Assembly (NCBI RefSeq): GCF_016907655.1
Contig: NZ_JAFBCL010000001.1
Coordinates: forward strand, 6,544,001 to 6,608,000
DNA: 64,000 nucleotides
Source: Saccharothrix algeriensis
GTDB lineage: Bacteria; Actinomycetota; Actinomycetes; Mycobacteriales; Pseudonocardiaceae
Reading direction: 5' to 3'
The translations under genes were made by a program, and so were the position numbers. The notes beneath the pieces were generated by a model, which worked only from the letters and a program-made list of their open reading frames with translations, was not told where the DNA came from and did not search any database. Positions 17,001 through 25,159 of the stretch are shown here, in pieces (position 1 is the first letter of the stretch; each line of letters starts with the position of its first letter).

Positions 17001-20000
17001 CGACGGCGCGGTCGCCATCACCAGCACGCAGGGCGCCGATGCCGAACCCCGCCCGCACGTCCGCGGCCGGGTGCGGGCCGCGGTGGGCCGCCCGCCCGCG
17101 CCGCGGGACCCCGCCGCCCTGCGCCGCGGCCTGACCCGCCGGCTGGGCGGCGCCGAGCTGTACGACCGGCTGGACGACCACGGCCTCGCCTACGGCCCCG
17201 CCTTCCGCGTCCTCACCGGGCTGTCCACCGGCGACGGCCGGGTGCTCGCCGGGTACCGGCACGACGCGCCGGCCGGCGGCTTCGTCGTCCACCCGGTCCT
17301 GCTCGACGGCGCGCTGCAGGCGGGGGCGCCGCTGATCAGCGGGAAGCTGGCCGGCGAGGTGTTCCTGCCCGCGGCCTTCGACGCCGTGCGGGTGTGGCGC
17401 ACCCCCGCCCCGGAGGGGCTGGTGGCGGTGCGCGAGCGGGCCCGCACCACGACGGAGGTCTGCTGGGACATCGAGGTGCTCGACCCCGACGGGGCGGTGG
17501 CGGTGGAGCTGGAGGGCGTGCGGGTGCGCCGGATGGTCCGCCCGGACGGGACCGCCGTCGGCCGCCTGCGCACCGCGCTGCGCGCCGCGCCCCGGGCCGG
17601 GGAGCCCGCCGGGCCCGGCCCGCTGCCCGGCGCGGAGGTCCTGCTGGCCGCGGCCGGGCCGCGGCTGGCCGACCTCCGGGCGGCCTACGAGGCCGACCTG
17701 GCCGGCGCCGCCGAGCTGGGCGAGCAGATCGCGGCGCACCGGCTGGCGGGCGCCCTCGGCGAGCTGGCCGGCCCGGAGTTCGGCCTCGACGACCTCGTCC
17801 CCGCCGGGGTGGCGGCCCGGCACACCCGGCTGGTGGAGCTGCTGCTGCCGGTCTGCCTGGCCCGCGGCGCGCTGGTCGGGACCGGCCGCGGTCGCCTGCG
17901 GGTGCGCGGCGACGGCCGCGACGTCGACCGCGCGGTGCGCCGGCTGCTGGCGGAGCACCCGGCGGCCGGCGCGGAGGCGGTGCTCGACCTCGCCCTCAAC
18001 CACGACCTCGCGGCCCTGCTGACGGGGGCGCGCGACCCGGCGCGGCACGCGGCCACCGAGGAGAACGAGCGGTTGCTGGACCGGCACTTCGACCTCGCGC
18101 CGAGCTGCCGCTCGCGCAACCTGGTGGTGCAGGAGCTGGTGCGGCAGGCCGCGCGGCGCTGGCCCGCGGACCGCCCGCTGCGCGTCCTGGAGGTCGGCGC
18201 GGGCGGCGGCGGGCTGACCGCCGCGGTGCTGCCCGTGCTGCCGGCCGACCGCACCCGCTACACCTTCACCGACGTCTCGGCCCCGCGCCTGGCCCGCGCC
18301 GCGCAGCGCTTCGCCCACCACGCCGGCGTGGAGTTCCGCGCCCTCGACCTCGACCGCGACCCCGCCGGGCAGGGCTTCCCCGAGGGCGGTGTCGACCTGG
18401 TGCTGGCCGCCGACGCCCTGCACGCCGCACCCGACCTCGGCCGGGCCCTGGCCGGGGTCGCCGCCCTGCTGGCCCCCGGCGGCAGGCTGCTGGCCACCGA
18501 GCCGCACAACCCGGTCCGGCTCGCGCCGCTCTTCGGGCTGCAGGCGGAGTTCTGGCAGCCCCGGGACCGGGACCTCCGGCCGCGCACCGCGCTGCTGCCC
18601 GCCGACGAGTGGCCGCCGTTGTTGCGGCGCGCCGGTTTCACCGACGTCCGGCAGCTCGGCTGGGGCGGCGGCGACTACTCGGTGCTGGTGGCGACGGCCC
18701 CCGACGCCGCCCGCGCTCTCCCCGCGCTGCCGCCGGGCGACCCCGGCCGCCCGTGGCTGCTGCTGGTCGAGGCCGACGACGGGGTCGAGCTGGCCGAGGG
18801 GACCGCCCGGCTGCTGCGCGCGGCCGGGTGCCCGCCGCCGCGGGTCCTCCCCGCCGCGCGGTGGGCGCCGGACGGGACCGACCCGCAGGTCGTGCTGGTG
18901 CTGGGCGGGCCGGTCGACGACCCGGTGGAGCGCACCACCCGCTGCGCGGCGCTGCTGCGGGCGGTCGCCGGGCGCCCCGGCACGGGGTCGGTGTGGCTGG
19001 TGACCCGCCCGTGCGGCGCGCTGCCCACCGAGGTCGAGGAACCCGCCGACGCGGCGGTGTGGGGCGTGGCGCGGGTGCTGGGCAACGAGCACCCCGACCG
19101 CGCGGTGCGCCGGATCTCGCTGTCCCGCGCGGGCGACCCGGCCCGGCGGCTGGCCGCGGAGCTGCTCGCGCCCGACGCGGAGGACGAGGTCGCGCTGACC
19201 CCCGGCGGCCGGTTCGCGCCCCGCGAGGTCGACCTGCCCGCCGAGCCGACCGAGCCGGGGTCCTTCCGGCTGGAGGTGCGCGGGCACGGGCTGTCCTACG
19301 AGCTGGGCTGGCGGGCGGTGGCGCGCCCGCGGCCCGGTCCGGGGCAGGTGCGGGTGGCGGTGCGGGCCGCCGCGCTGAACTACCGCGACGTCATGCAGGC
19401 CACCGGGTTGCTGCCGGCGCGCAGCTACGGGTCCACCGGTGAGCACGCGCCGGGGCTGGAGTGCGCGGGCGTGGTCAGCGGCGTCGGCCCGGGGGTGACC
19501 GGGTTCGCCGTCGGCGACCGGGTGGCCGGCCTGGCGCCGGGCGCCCTGGCCTCCGAGGTGACGGCCCCGGCGCACGCGCTGGTCCGCGTGCCGGGCTCGC
19601 TGACCGACGCCGAGGCCGCGACCATGCCCGTGGCGTTCGCCACCGTCGCGCACGGCCTGGGCGCCCTGGCCCGGCTGGAGCCGGGGGAGACCGTGCTGGT
19701 GCACGGCGGCGCGGGCGGGGTCGGGCTGGCCGCGCTCCAGTACGCGCGGGCGTGCGGCGCGACCGTCGTCGCCACCGCGGGCAGCCCGGCGAAGCGGCGG
19801 CTGCTGCGCGCCCTGGGCGTGGAGCACGTGTTCGACTCGCGGGGCCTGGAGTTCGCCGACGGGGTCCGGCGGATCACCGGCGGGCGCGGGGTGGACGTCG
19901 TGCTCAACTCGCTGGCCGGTCCCGCGCTGGTCCGCAGCCTGGAACTGCTCCGCCCCGGCGGCCGGTTCGTCGAGCTGGGCAGGCGCGACATGTACGAGGA

Positions 20001-21360
20001 CAACGCCCTGCCGCTGCGGCCGTTCCTCGCCGACCTCAGCTTCTTCGCCTTCGACCTGTCCGCGGCGGCGGCCGACCCGGCGCTCGCGGCGCGGGTCCTG
20101 GCCGGCGCGCGGGACGCCGTGGCGGGCAGGGCCTTCCGGCCGCTGCCGCACGCGGTCCACCCCGCGGGCCGGGTCGCCGAGGCGTTCCGGCAGCTGCAGC
20201 ACTCCCACCACGTGGGCAAGGTAGTGGTGGCGTTCGACCCGGACGCCGAACCGGTGGTGGTGCAGGGCCCGCCCGCGCCGCCCGCGCTCGACCCCGGCGG
20301 CACCTACCTGGTCACCGGCGGGCTCGGCGGCTTCGGCGCGGCCACCGCGCGGTGGCTGGCCGACCGGGGCGCCCGGCACCTCGCCCTCGTCGGCCGCCGC
20401 GGCGCGGACTCGCCCGAAGCGCCCGCCCTGCTCGCCGAGCTGGCCGCGCGCGGCGTCCGGGCGCGGGCGCACGCCGCCGACGTCGCCGACCCGGCCGCGC
20501 TGCGGCGGGTCCTGGCCGCGCTCGACCCGCCGCTGCGCGGGGTCGTGCACGCCGCGATGCACCTGGACGACGCCCCGCTGGCGGAGCTGGACGACGAGCG
20601 GTTCCGCGCCGTGCTCGCCCCGAAGCTGGGCGGCGCGGTGGTGCTCGACGAGCTGACCCGGGACCTCGACCTCGACCTGTTCCTGCTGCACTCCTCGGTC
20701 TCGGCGCTGGTGGGCAACCCGCGGCAGGCCCCCTACGCGGCGGCCAACCTGTTCCTGGAGGCCCTGGTCCGGCAGCGCCGCGCCCGCGGGCTGCCGGGGA
20801 CGGCGGTGGCGTGGGGCGTGCTGGGCGAGGCCGGCTACGTCGCCCGCAACGGCCTGGCGCCGGCGATGGCCGCGGCCGGCCTGGCCGCGATCGGCACCGG
20901 GGAGGCGCTCGCGGCGCTGGACGAGGTGGTCGGGGCGGCCGAGCCGGTGGTGCGCGTGGGCCGCACCGACTGGGCGCGGTTGGGCGCCCTGCTGCCGGCG
21001 GTGCGCGGCCCCCGGTTCGGCGCGCCGGCGCGGTCGGCCGGCGACACCCGGGAGGAGCTGGTCGACCGGTTGGCGGCGCTGCGCCCGCAGCAGGCCGTGG
21101 CGGCGCTGGCCGGGCAGCTGGCCCGGCTGCTGGGCGAGGTCCTGCGGATGGACCCGGCGGAGGTCGACCCGCACCGCGGCCTGGCCGACTACGGCGTGGA
21201 CTCGCTGCTGGCCGCCGAGCTGCTGGTCGCCGTGCGCCGGCGGTTCGGCGTCGAGGTCCCGCCGCTGGCGATGACCCGCCACGACGGGACGCTCGCCGAC
21301 CTCGCCGCCCTGGTCCACGAGCGCCTGGGGTTGCCGCGCCCGGCCGGGACGTCGCCGTGA
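14092..21360 (+). CDS. Single-module highly reducing type I polyketide synthase (KS-AT-DH-MT-ER-KR-ACP)
   Basis: 2422 residues. GTG at 14092 is preceded by GAGAAGGGG at 14077-14085. KS: catalytic Cys181 in DTACSSS, plus EAHGTGTPVGD and KTNLGHLEPASG. AT: Ser613 in GHSVGE; the specificity region reads DHPFHTAAMDP, of the xxFH type associated with malonyl-CoA. DH: His911 in LADHLLSGEVVVP and Asp1072 in HPVLLDGALQ. C-methyltransferase: SAM loop LEVGAGGGG near 1367. ER: VLVHGGAGGVGLAAL near 1868. KR: LVTGGLGGFGAAT near 2072 with Tyr2215. ACP: Ser2371 in YGVDSLLAAEL. All active sites look intact and there is no thioesterase. The domain order equals that of fungal enzymes such as LovF, so iterative synthesis of a reduced, alpha-methylated acyl chain is the natural inference. 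The chain-release partner is not obvious. Confidence 0.95.
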   Translation: MGAGNDSGDRSVAIVGVACRLPGGVDGPDGLWRALVEGRDLVTAPPADRFDPDRFTDPDRPRPGRGRTAAGGYLADLAGFDAAHFGISPKEAAQVDPQHRLLLELAAEALDDAGIARDRLAGSDAAVFVGISDASYGVLQMMDVRAINAYTMTGAASSIAANRVSHFLDLRGPSMAVDTACSSSLVALDQACRALLDGTSRTALCGGVNALISPHHYVGFAQASMLSPRGRCAAFSADADGFARAEGGVVVVLKRLADALADGDRVHAVVLASGTNSDGRTAGLSLPDAEAQERLLREVHRRAGVHPDDLAYFEAHGTGTPVGDPVECAAIGRALGRGRTTGPLPIGSVKTNLGHLEPASGLAGVLKALLVLRHRRIPASLHADPPNPGIDFAGLGLVVAAEPRSIPAGGRVVVGVNSFGFGGANAHVVLASPPPPPAPAGPPGDAPRPVLVSGSTPAALAAATAALVERLADAPDFHDLAHTTCRRRTRHRHRVAVLADDAADAARLLAEAAPVEAVGAGRIGFVFCGNASQWAGMGADLFRDKDFRVAVEQVDTALAPHLGWSVARRLAEVTEQELSATEVAQPLLFAVQVGLTELLRAHGVRPEVVLGHSVGEVAAAWAAGALDLDQAAWVVAERSRAQAATAGAGRMAAVALSAADLRRWHPEVEIAGIGTADDVTAAGPAEEVGRLLADLAARGVACADLGLDHPFHTAAMDPLREPLRAALAGLVPAATAIPLVSTVTGARVDGTELGPEYWWRNVREPVRFADAVTEVLAGGADVLVEVGPHPVLRGYLRKLAATRPRTPTAVVPTLRRHADGPAAVRTAVAAVLAAGGRVDWDRYFPTPGRVVDLPAYPWQRERHWSGDPRLWVRTSGDARVHHPLLGERVPAPHPLWHNEVEPVRVPWLADHLLSGEVVVPAAGFAEMALAAGASALGRPVEVRRLEISRPLVVPWPDTAGVRTQVSVDPGDGAVAITSTQGADAEPRPHVRGRVRAAVGRPPAPRDPAALRRGLTRRLGGAELYDRLDDHGLAYGPAFRVLTGLSTGDGRVLAGYRHDAPAGGFVVHPVLLDGALQAGAPLISGKLAGEVFLPAAFDAVRVWRTPAPEGLVAVRERARTTTEVCWDIEVLDPDGAVAVELEGVRVRRMVRPDGTAVGRLRTALRAAPRAGEPAGPGPLPGAEVLLAAAGPRLADLRAAYEADLAGAAELGEQIAAHRLAGALGELAGPEFGLDDLVPAGVAARHTRLVELLLPVCLARGALVGTGRGRLRVRGDGRDVDRAVRRLLAEHPAAGAEAVLDLALNHDLAALLTGARDPARHAATEENERLLDRHFDLAPSCRSRNLVVQELVRQAARRWPADRPLRVLEVGAGGGGLTAAVLPVLPADRTRYTFTDVSAPRLARAAQRFAHHAGVEFRALDLDRDPAGQGFPEGGVDLVLAADALHAAPDLGRALAGVAALLAPGGRLLATEPHNPVRLAPLFGLQAEFWQPRDRDLRPRTALLPADEWPPLLRRAGFTDVRQLGWGGGDYSVLVATAPDAARALPALPPGDPGRPWLLLVEADDGVELAEGTARLLRAAGCPPPRVLPAARWAPDGTDPQVVLVLGGPVDDPVERTTRCAALLRAVAGRPGTGSVWLVTRPCGALPTEVEEPADAAVWGVARVLGNEHPDRAVRRISLSRAGDPARRLAAELLAPDAEDEVALTPGGRFAPREVDLPAEPTEPGSFRLEVRGHGLSYELGWRAVARPRPGPGQVRVAVRAAALNYRDVMQATGLLPARSYGSTGEHAPGLECAGVVSGVGPGVTGFAVGDRVAGLAPGALASEVTAPAHALVRVPGSLTDAEAATMPVAFATVAHGLGALARLEPGETVLVHGGAGGVGLAALQYARACGATVVATAGSPAKRRLLRALGVEHVFDSRGLEFADGVRRITGGRGVDVVLNSLAGPALVRSLELLRPGGRFVELGRRDMYEDNALPLRPFLADLSFFAFDLSAAAADPALAARVLAGARDAVAGRAFRPLPHAVHPAGRVAEAFRQLQHSHHVGKVVVAFDPDAEPVVVQGPPAPPALDPGGTYLVTGGLGGFGAATARWLADRGARHLALVGRRGADSPEAPALLAELAARGVRARAHAADVADPAALRRVLAALDPPLRGVVHAAMHLDDAPLAELDDERFRAVLAPKLGGAVVLDELTRDLDLDLFLLHSSVSALVGNPRQAPYAAANLFLEALVRQRRARGLPGTAVAWGVLGEAGYVARNGLAPAMAAAGLAAIGTGEALAALDEVVGAAEPVVRVGRTDWARLGALLPAVRGPRFGAPARSAGDTREELVDRLAALRPQQAVAALAGQLARLLGEVLRMDPAEVDPHRGLADYGVDSLLAAELLVAVRRRFGVEVPPLAMTRHDGTLADLAALVHERLGLPRPAGTSP

Positions 21361-21581
21361 GCGCGGCGGCCCGGCCGCCGCGCCCGCCGTCCCGGGCCCG
21401 CGCCGCGCGGTTGTCGCGGGCGGTGCGGGGCCGGGTGGTGGCCACCGACGCGTCGCACGGCATCGGCAGGCGCACCGCGGCTGCCGGCCGGCGCGGTCGC
21501 GGTGGTGGTCGTCCCGGCCCGGTCGGCGCACCCGCTGCGCGGGCCGACCGGCGGTCGCACCTGTCCGGTGGGCCCGGCTGA
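21357..21581 (+). pseudogene. Truncated short-chain dehydrogenase relic coupled to the PKS
   Basis: A GTG overlapping the PKS stop (GTGA) opens a 74-codon frame. Residues about 26-42, GRVVATDASHGIGRRTA, match the N-terminal cofactor-binding stretch of short-chain dehydrogenases (usually TGxxxGIG), here with Asp in place of the first Gly. After that the text turns into low-complexity Arg/Gly/Pro and stops at 21581, far short of the usual 250 residues. Most likely a degraded tailoring reductase that once followed the PKS in its operon. It could still be translated but should not be an active enzyme. Confidence 0.5.
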
Positions 21582-21871
21582 CTTCGACGCCGTGCGGGCG
21601 CGGGCCGTGCGCGGCGCGCCGGGGCCGCAGACCCGCGGGCGTTCGCGCACCGCGGGGAATTCCGCGGCGCGCGAATCCCGGCGCGCCGGGCGGAATCCGG
21701 TCCGGCGAACCGGACAAGCGGGAGAAAAGGTGATCCGCCGCGCGGGTGGAACGCGCGAACCCGATCGCGCGGAACGCCGCCGCGGGCCGGGGAACCGCTT
21801 TCCGACCAGCGGGAACACCCGATCCGGCGAATCGGTCGCGAAACCGGGCCGGCTCGTCCGACTTTGGTAGG
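21582..21871. other. Intergenic region after the PKS cluster
   Basis: About 290 bases with no gene I can support. It may contain further decayed dehydrogenase sequence on the left; AT content rises toward the promoter of the next gene. No strong terminator hairpin recognised. Confidence 0.5.
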
Positions 21872-21901
21872 TTGGCCGATCACCCGCCCGGTGCCTACAG
21901 T
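21872..21901 (+). promoter_or_regulatory. Candidate promoter of the HTH regulator
   Basis: TTGGCC (21872-21877), 18-base spacer, TACAGT (21896-21901), about 80 bases before the GTG start at 21981. Visual match to a sigma-70-like promoter; moderate quality. Confidence 0.4.
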
Positions 21902-21980
21902 GCGTTCAGCCCCTGACCGCCGATATCCCGGGCCGCGCTGTCGCGGTCCGGTGCGGTGACGCCCGCGTTATGAGGTTCAG

Positions 21981-22934
21981 GTGCCGGCAGACGCAGGACC
22001 CGCCCCCGCTGCGCCGGGCGAGCTCGCCCGGGCGTTGCGCTACGGCCCGTTCGACCGCGCGCTGGCGGCGGCCATCCGGCGGCGCGGCCTGTCGCTGTCC
22101 CGGCTGCGGGCCCACCTGAGGTCGCACGGCATCACGATCGCCCAGTCGACGCTGAGCTACTGGCAGCGCGGGCTGCGGCACCCGGCGGCGCCGCGCGCGC
22201 TGGACGCCGTGCGGGCGCTGGAGCGGGTGCTGCAGGTGCCGGAGGACAGCCTGGTCGTGCTGATCGGGCCGCAGCAGCGCACGCCCGAGCCGGACGCGCG
22301 GCTGCGGTCGATCCCCGAGCTGAGCCGCAGCTGGGAGCGCACCGGGGCGCTGCTGGCCGAGTTCGACGGGGTGTCCGGCAGCCCGTGCAACTCCCACCTC
22401 GACGTCGTCACCGCGTTCGACGACGTGCGGCTGACCGCGGCGGGCGGGATCGCGGCGATCACCTCGACCGTGGCGGTGCGCGCCCGCCGGTCCGGGCCGG
22501 ACGGGTTCGTGATGACCCACCAGGGCGAGCCGGGCTCCGACATCGGCGCCGCCCTGCTCCGGGCCGGCGACGGCTGCCGGGTGGGCCGGGTGCGCAAGCA
22601 GCGGTCCTCGGCGGGGATGGTGGTGGAGCTGCTGTTCGACCGCAGGCTCACCGAGGGCGACGTGCACGTCTTCAGCTCCACCATCGTGTGCGCCGAGCCG
22701 GTCCGCGCGCCGACGTTCTTCCGGGTGGTCCGCGCCCGGATGCGCAACTACCTGATCCGGCTGCGCTTCGACCCGTCCCTGCTGCCGGTCCGCTGCACCC
22801 GCGTGCAGCGGGAGCGGGAGGGCCTCGCGCCGGCGGTAAGCGAACCGCTGCTGTGCGGGCCGGACGGCTTCGCCTGCGCCTACTTCGAGGAGCTGGAGCC
22901 CTCGCTGGCGGGCGTCGACTTCCTGTGGGAGTAG
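21981..22934 (+). CDS. XRE-like helix-turn-helix regulator with large C-terminal domain
   Basis: 317 residues from GTG; GAGG lies a few bases upstream. Residues about 22-80 form a helix-turn-helix of the actinobacterial XRE type (RRRGLSLSRLRAHLRSHG, then TIAQSTLSYWQRGLRHP). Residues about 105-317 form an acidic/aromatic domain with no family I can name; its core pieces are ITSTVAVRARRSGPDGFV and VVELLFDRRLTEGDVHVFSS. Similar proteins are common single-copy regulators in Pseudonocardiales. It stands alone between the PKS region and a convergent protease operon, so a role in either is only a guess. Confidence 0.75.
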   Translation: MPADAGPAPAAPGELARALRYGPFDRALAAAIRRRGLSLSRLRAHLRSHGITIAQSTLSYWQRGLRHPAAPRALDAVRALERVLQVPEDSLVVLIGPQQRTPEPDARLRSIPELSRSWERTGALLAEFDGVSGSPCNSHLDVVTAFDDVRLTAAGGIAAITSTVAVRARRSGPDGFVMTHQGEPGSDIGAALLRAGDGCRVGRVRKQRSSAGMVVELLFDRRLTEGDVHVFSSTIVCAEPVRAPTFFRVVRARMRNYLIRLRFDPSLLPVRCTRVQREREGLAPAVSEPLLCGPDGFACAYFEELEPSLAGVDFLWE

Positions 22935-23026
22935 CCGAGCGCGTCCCGCGCGGGCTGCGGCTCGTGCCGGTCCTGTGCCGGTCCTGTGCCGGTTCAGGGG
23001 AGCGGCGGGCCGTCGGGGCGGCAGGT

Positions 23027-23800
23027 CTAGGCCGACCGCCCGCGGGAGTGGCGCCGCCGCCGCAGCAGCGCCACCGCGAGCGCCAGCACCAGGACCGCAC
23101 CGCCGGCCGACCACCCGACCACCGCCGCGGAAGGCCCCCCGTCGGCCTGCGCGGCGGCGTCCGGCCCGGTGAACCCGATGCCGCGGTCCCGGTCGGGGGA
23201 GGAGCCCGGCAGCCGGTCGCCGTACCGGGAGCGGACCTGCTCCTGGTAGCGGGCCAGCGGGACGAACTCGCCGACGGGGGTCTGCGGCAGGCTCGCCCGC
23301 AGCAGCACGACGCCGGTCGCGGTCAGCTCGTACCAGCCGTTGATCTGGGGTTCGTTCAGCAGCACCGAGTCCGGCCGCAGGCGCTTGCTCAGGGTCTCCT
23401 CGTCGTCGCCGGAGAACACGCTGCCGACCTGCCAGCCGCCCGCGCCCTGGCGGTCGGCGCGCAGCGTCGCGCGCGCCCCGCTGTCGGCGGTGGCGGTCAC
23501 CGCGATGTACTGCAGCACCCCGGCCGGCGCGCCGGCGACGCCCCGGACGAAGTCGGGGTTGAGCACGTAGGCCGCGACACCGCGGTCGGCGACCGCCACC
23601 GCGCTCGGCTCGATGCCGTGGACCTGCCGGAAGTTGGTCTTCGCGAAGCTGATCGCGGCCGGCGCCCGCGCGGCGTCGAGCGCGGCGGCGAAGTCCGCCG
23701 GAGAGGGTGGCGGCACCGCCTCGCGCGCCGAAGCCGGGGAGCACGGCAGTGCCAGGGCCAGCACGACCGCGGTGAAGACGGACAACTTCCGGCAGATCAC
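23027..23800 (-). CDS. Secreted, C-terminally membrane-anchored protein of unknown function
   Basis: 257 residues from GTG. Signal peptide at the N-terminus (KLSVFTAVVLALALPCSPASA, cleavage near residue 25), an extracellular body of about 190 residues with no recognised fold (pieces SFAKTNFRQVHGIEPSAVAV and FSGDDEETLSKRLRP), and a C-terminal helix (VVGWSAGGAVLVLALAVALL) followed by RRRRHSRGR as a stop-transfer. It lies 13 bases downstream of the papain-like protease gene on the same strand, so they are likely co-transcribed. A role as inhibitor, chaperone or anchor for that protease is inference. Confidence 0.7.
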   Translation of the reverse strand: MICRKLSVFTAVVLALALPCSPASAREAVPPPSPADFAAALDAARAPAAISFAKTNFRQVHGIEPSAVAVADRGVAAYVLNPDFVRGVAGAPAGVLQYIAVTATADSGARATLRADRQGAGGWQVGSVFSGDDEETLSKRLRPDSVLLNEPQINGWYELTATGVVLLRASLPQTPVGEFVPLARYQEQVRSRYGDRLPGSSPDRDRGIGFTGPDAAAQADGGPSAAVVGWSAGGAVLVLALAVALLRRRRHSRGRSA

Positions 23801-23813
23801 GACCGCACCCCCG

Positions 23814-24488
23814 CTACGCCTTGGTGATGTTGACGATGGTGTCGTTCCAGCGGAACCTGCTGTTGCTGCGGTACTGGGTGTAGTTCCAGGTCTGGTAGCG
23901 CTGGTAGGACGGCCAGGGGTCGCCGACCATGATGGTCTGGTTGGTGGTGTCGTAGCCGTAGATGACCTCGGCGTGGCCGCCGCCGGAGGTCCAGTAGATG
24001 CCGGTCAGGTGCGGGATGCCGGCGTCGATCTGCTGGGTGATCGAGGCGAAGCTGATCGGCCCGCGGGCGTCCTGGGCGTTGAAGCCGGTGCCCCGGAAGC
24101 CGCGCACGATCTCGGGGATCTGCGCGGGCTGGTTCGGGCAGTAGCCCGCCGAGGTCCCCTTGCCCGCGGCGCAGAACGCCTGCTGGCTCACGGTTACGCC
24201 GAGCGTCTGCTCGATGCTGGCGCCGGTGGCGGCCCAGCACCACTGGTTCTGCTGCTGCACCTGCTGGGTGTAGTTCAACTGCTTGGCCGCCAGCGGCACC
24301 GCGCTCAGCGACGCGCGCGCCGGCGCGATCTCCCTGACCTGGGTGTGCTCCTCGGTCTTGATCAGGCCGTGCGGCGTGCCCGGGTCACCGGCCGCCACCG
24401 CCGGTGACGGGAGCACGACGGAGGCGGCGAGGGCTGCGGCGACGGCGAGCAGGCTGGGGAGCCCCCGTCGGGTGGTTGTCCGATCCAC
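23814..24488 (-). CDS. Secreted papain-like cysteine protease (C39-like/AvrRpt2-like)
   Basis: 224 residues from GTG, preceded by AGGAG with a 7-base spacer. A signal peptide (SLLAVAAALAASVVLPSPAVA, roughly residues 11-32) directs export. The catalytic triad is visible: Cys84 in QNQWCWAATGASIE, His172 in GGGHAEVIYGYD, and Asp190 in MVGDPWPSY. The QxQWCWAA signature is typical of small bacterial papain-like proteases grouped with AvrRpt2/C39-like families. A propeptide of about 45 residues probably precedes the catalytic domain. First gene of an operon with a membrane-anchored partner. Confidence 0.85.
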   Translation of the reverse strand: MDRTTTRRGLPSLLAVAAALAASVVLPSPAVAAGDPGTPHGLIKTEEHTQVREIAPARASLSAVPLAAKQLNYTQQVQQQNQWCWAATGASIEQTLGVTVSQQAFCAAGKGTSAGYCPNQPAQIPEIVRGFRGTGFNAQDARGPISFASITQQIDAGIPHLTGIYWTSGGGHAEVIYGYDTTNQTIMVGDPWPSYQRYQTWNYTQYRSNSRFRWNDTIVNITKA

Positions 24489-25159
24489 GAGCGTTCTCCT
24501 TGCAGGGAGGGGAAAAGTCTGCGCCGGTCCACCGCTGGTGGGCGGTCCGGCCGGGAACACCGTGACGCGCCCCCGCCACCCCGGACAACGACCGAGCGCT
24601 CCCGGGCCGCCGCGGTGTGATCGTTCACCGCCGCGCGGCTCGCGCCCGTGAACCGCGACAACAGCCCTTCCCCGTGCTCCGCGGGCCGCCGGGCGGTGTT
24701 ACGGCCGAGAACGTTCACCCGGCGTTCACGGCGGGTGAACGCCCTCGGCCCGGGTGGGGCGGATCAGGCCCGCTCCCAGCGGATGCCGCACGGGCCGGGT
24801 CGGGCGTCGTGGGCTGCCGTCAGGGCCGGGGAACCGGCCGCCCTCGCCCGGCGGGCCCGAGCCGGCGGTGACCGGCTCCACTGCTGGACCGCCGGTGAGG
24901 CGCGCCGGGCGCCCCGCTCGCCGCCGAGCGCGAATGCCGCGCGTTCCCGGGTCGCGGGGAATAACCGCGATTCGCCGGTTCGGCGCGGATGCCGCAATCG
25001 GTCGGCGTGTTCGGACCGGTTCCCGATCGCGACCGGGTACCGGGGCCGATTCCACTTCGCTGATTACCGCATCTTGCGTTGCCCGCCCGCGGGCCCGTGC
25101 AAAGAATGTGGTCGCGCACAACCCAACGTCCCCACGAAGTTCTCGTAGAGGTGACAACA
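24489..25159. other. Divergent promoter region with repeated CGTTCA/TGAACG boxes
   Basis: About 670 bases separate the minus-strand protease operon from the plus-strand beta-propeller gene. Several CGTTCAC and GTGAAC elements occur between 24620 and 24741, including the strong palindrome described separately. The stretch 24940-25120 is AT-richer, consistent with the plus-strand promoter. No gene is supported; open frames here look like low-complexity shadows. Confidence 0.6.
24712..24741. promoter_or_regulatory. Palindromic operator-like site
   Basis: CGTTCACCCG (24712-24721) and its exact reverse complement CGGGTGAACG (24732-24741) flank a 10-base spacer that itself contains CGTTCAC. Perfect 10-base arms make this a strong candidate binding site, roughly 220 bases upstream of the protease start. 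Confidence 0.6.

Noticed and set aside
13885..21717. Very long minus-strand open frame opposite the PKS
   Set aside because: It is the antisense shadow of a high-GC gene; its text is Gln/Arg/Ala-rich without domains, whereas the plus strand has complete PKS motifs.
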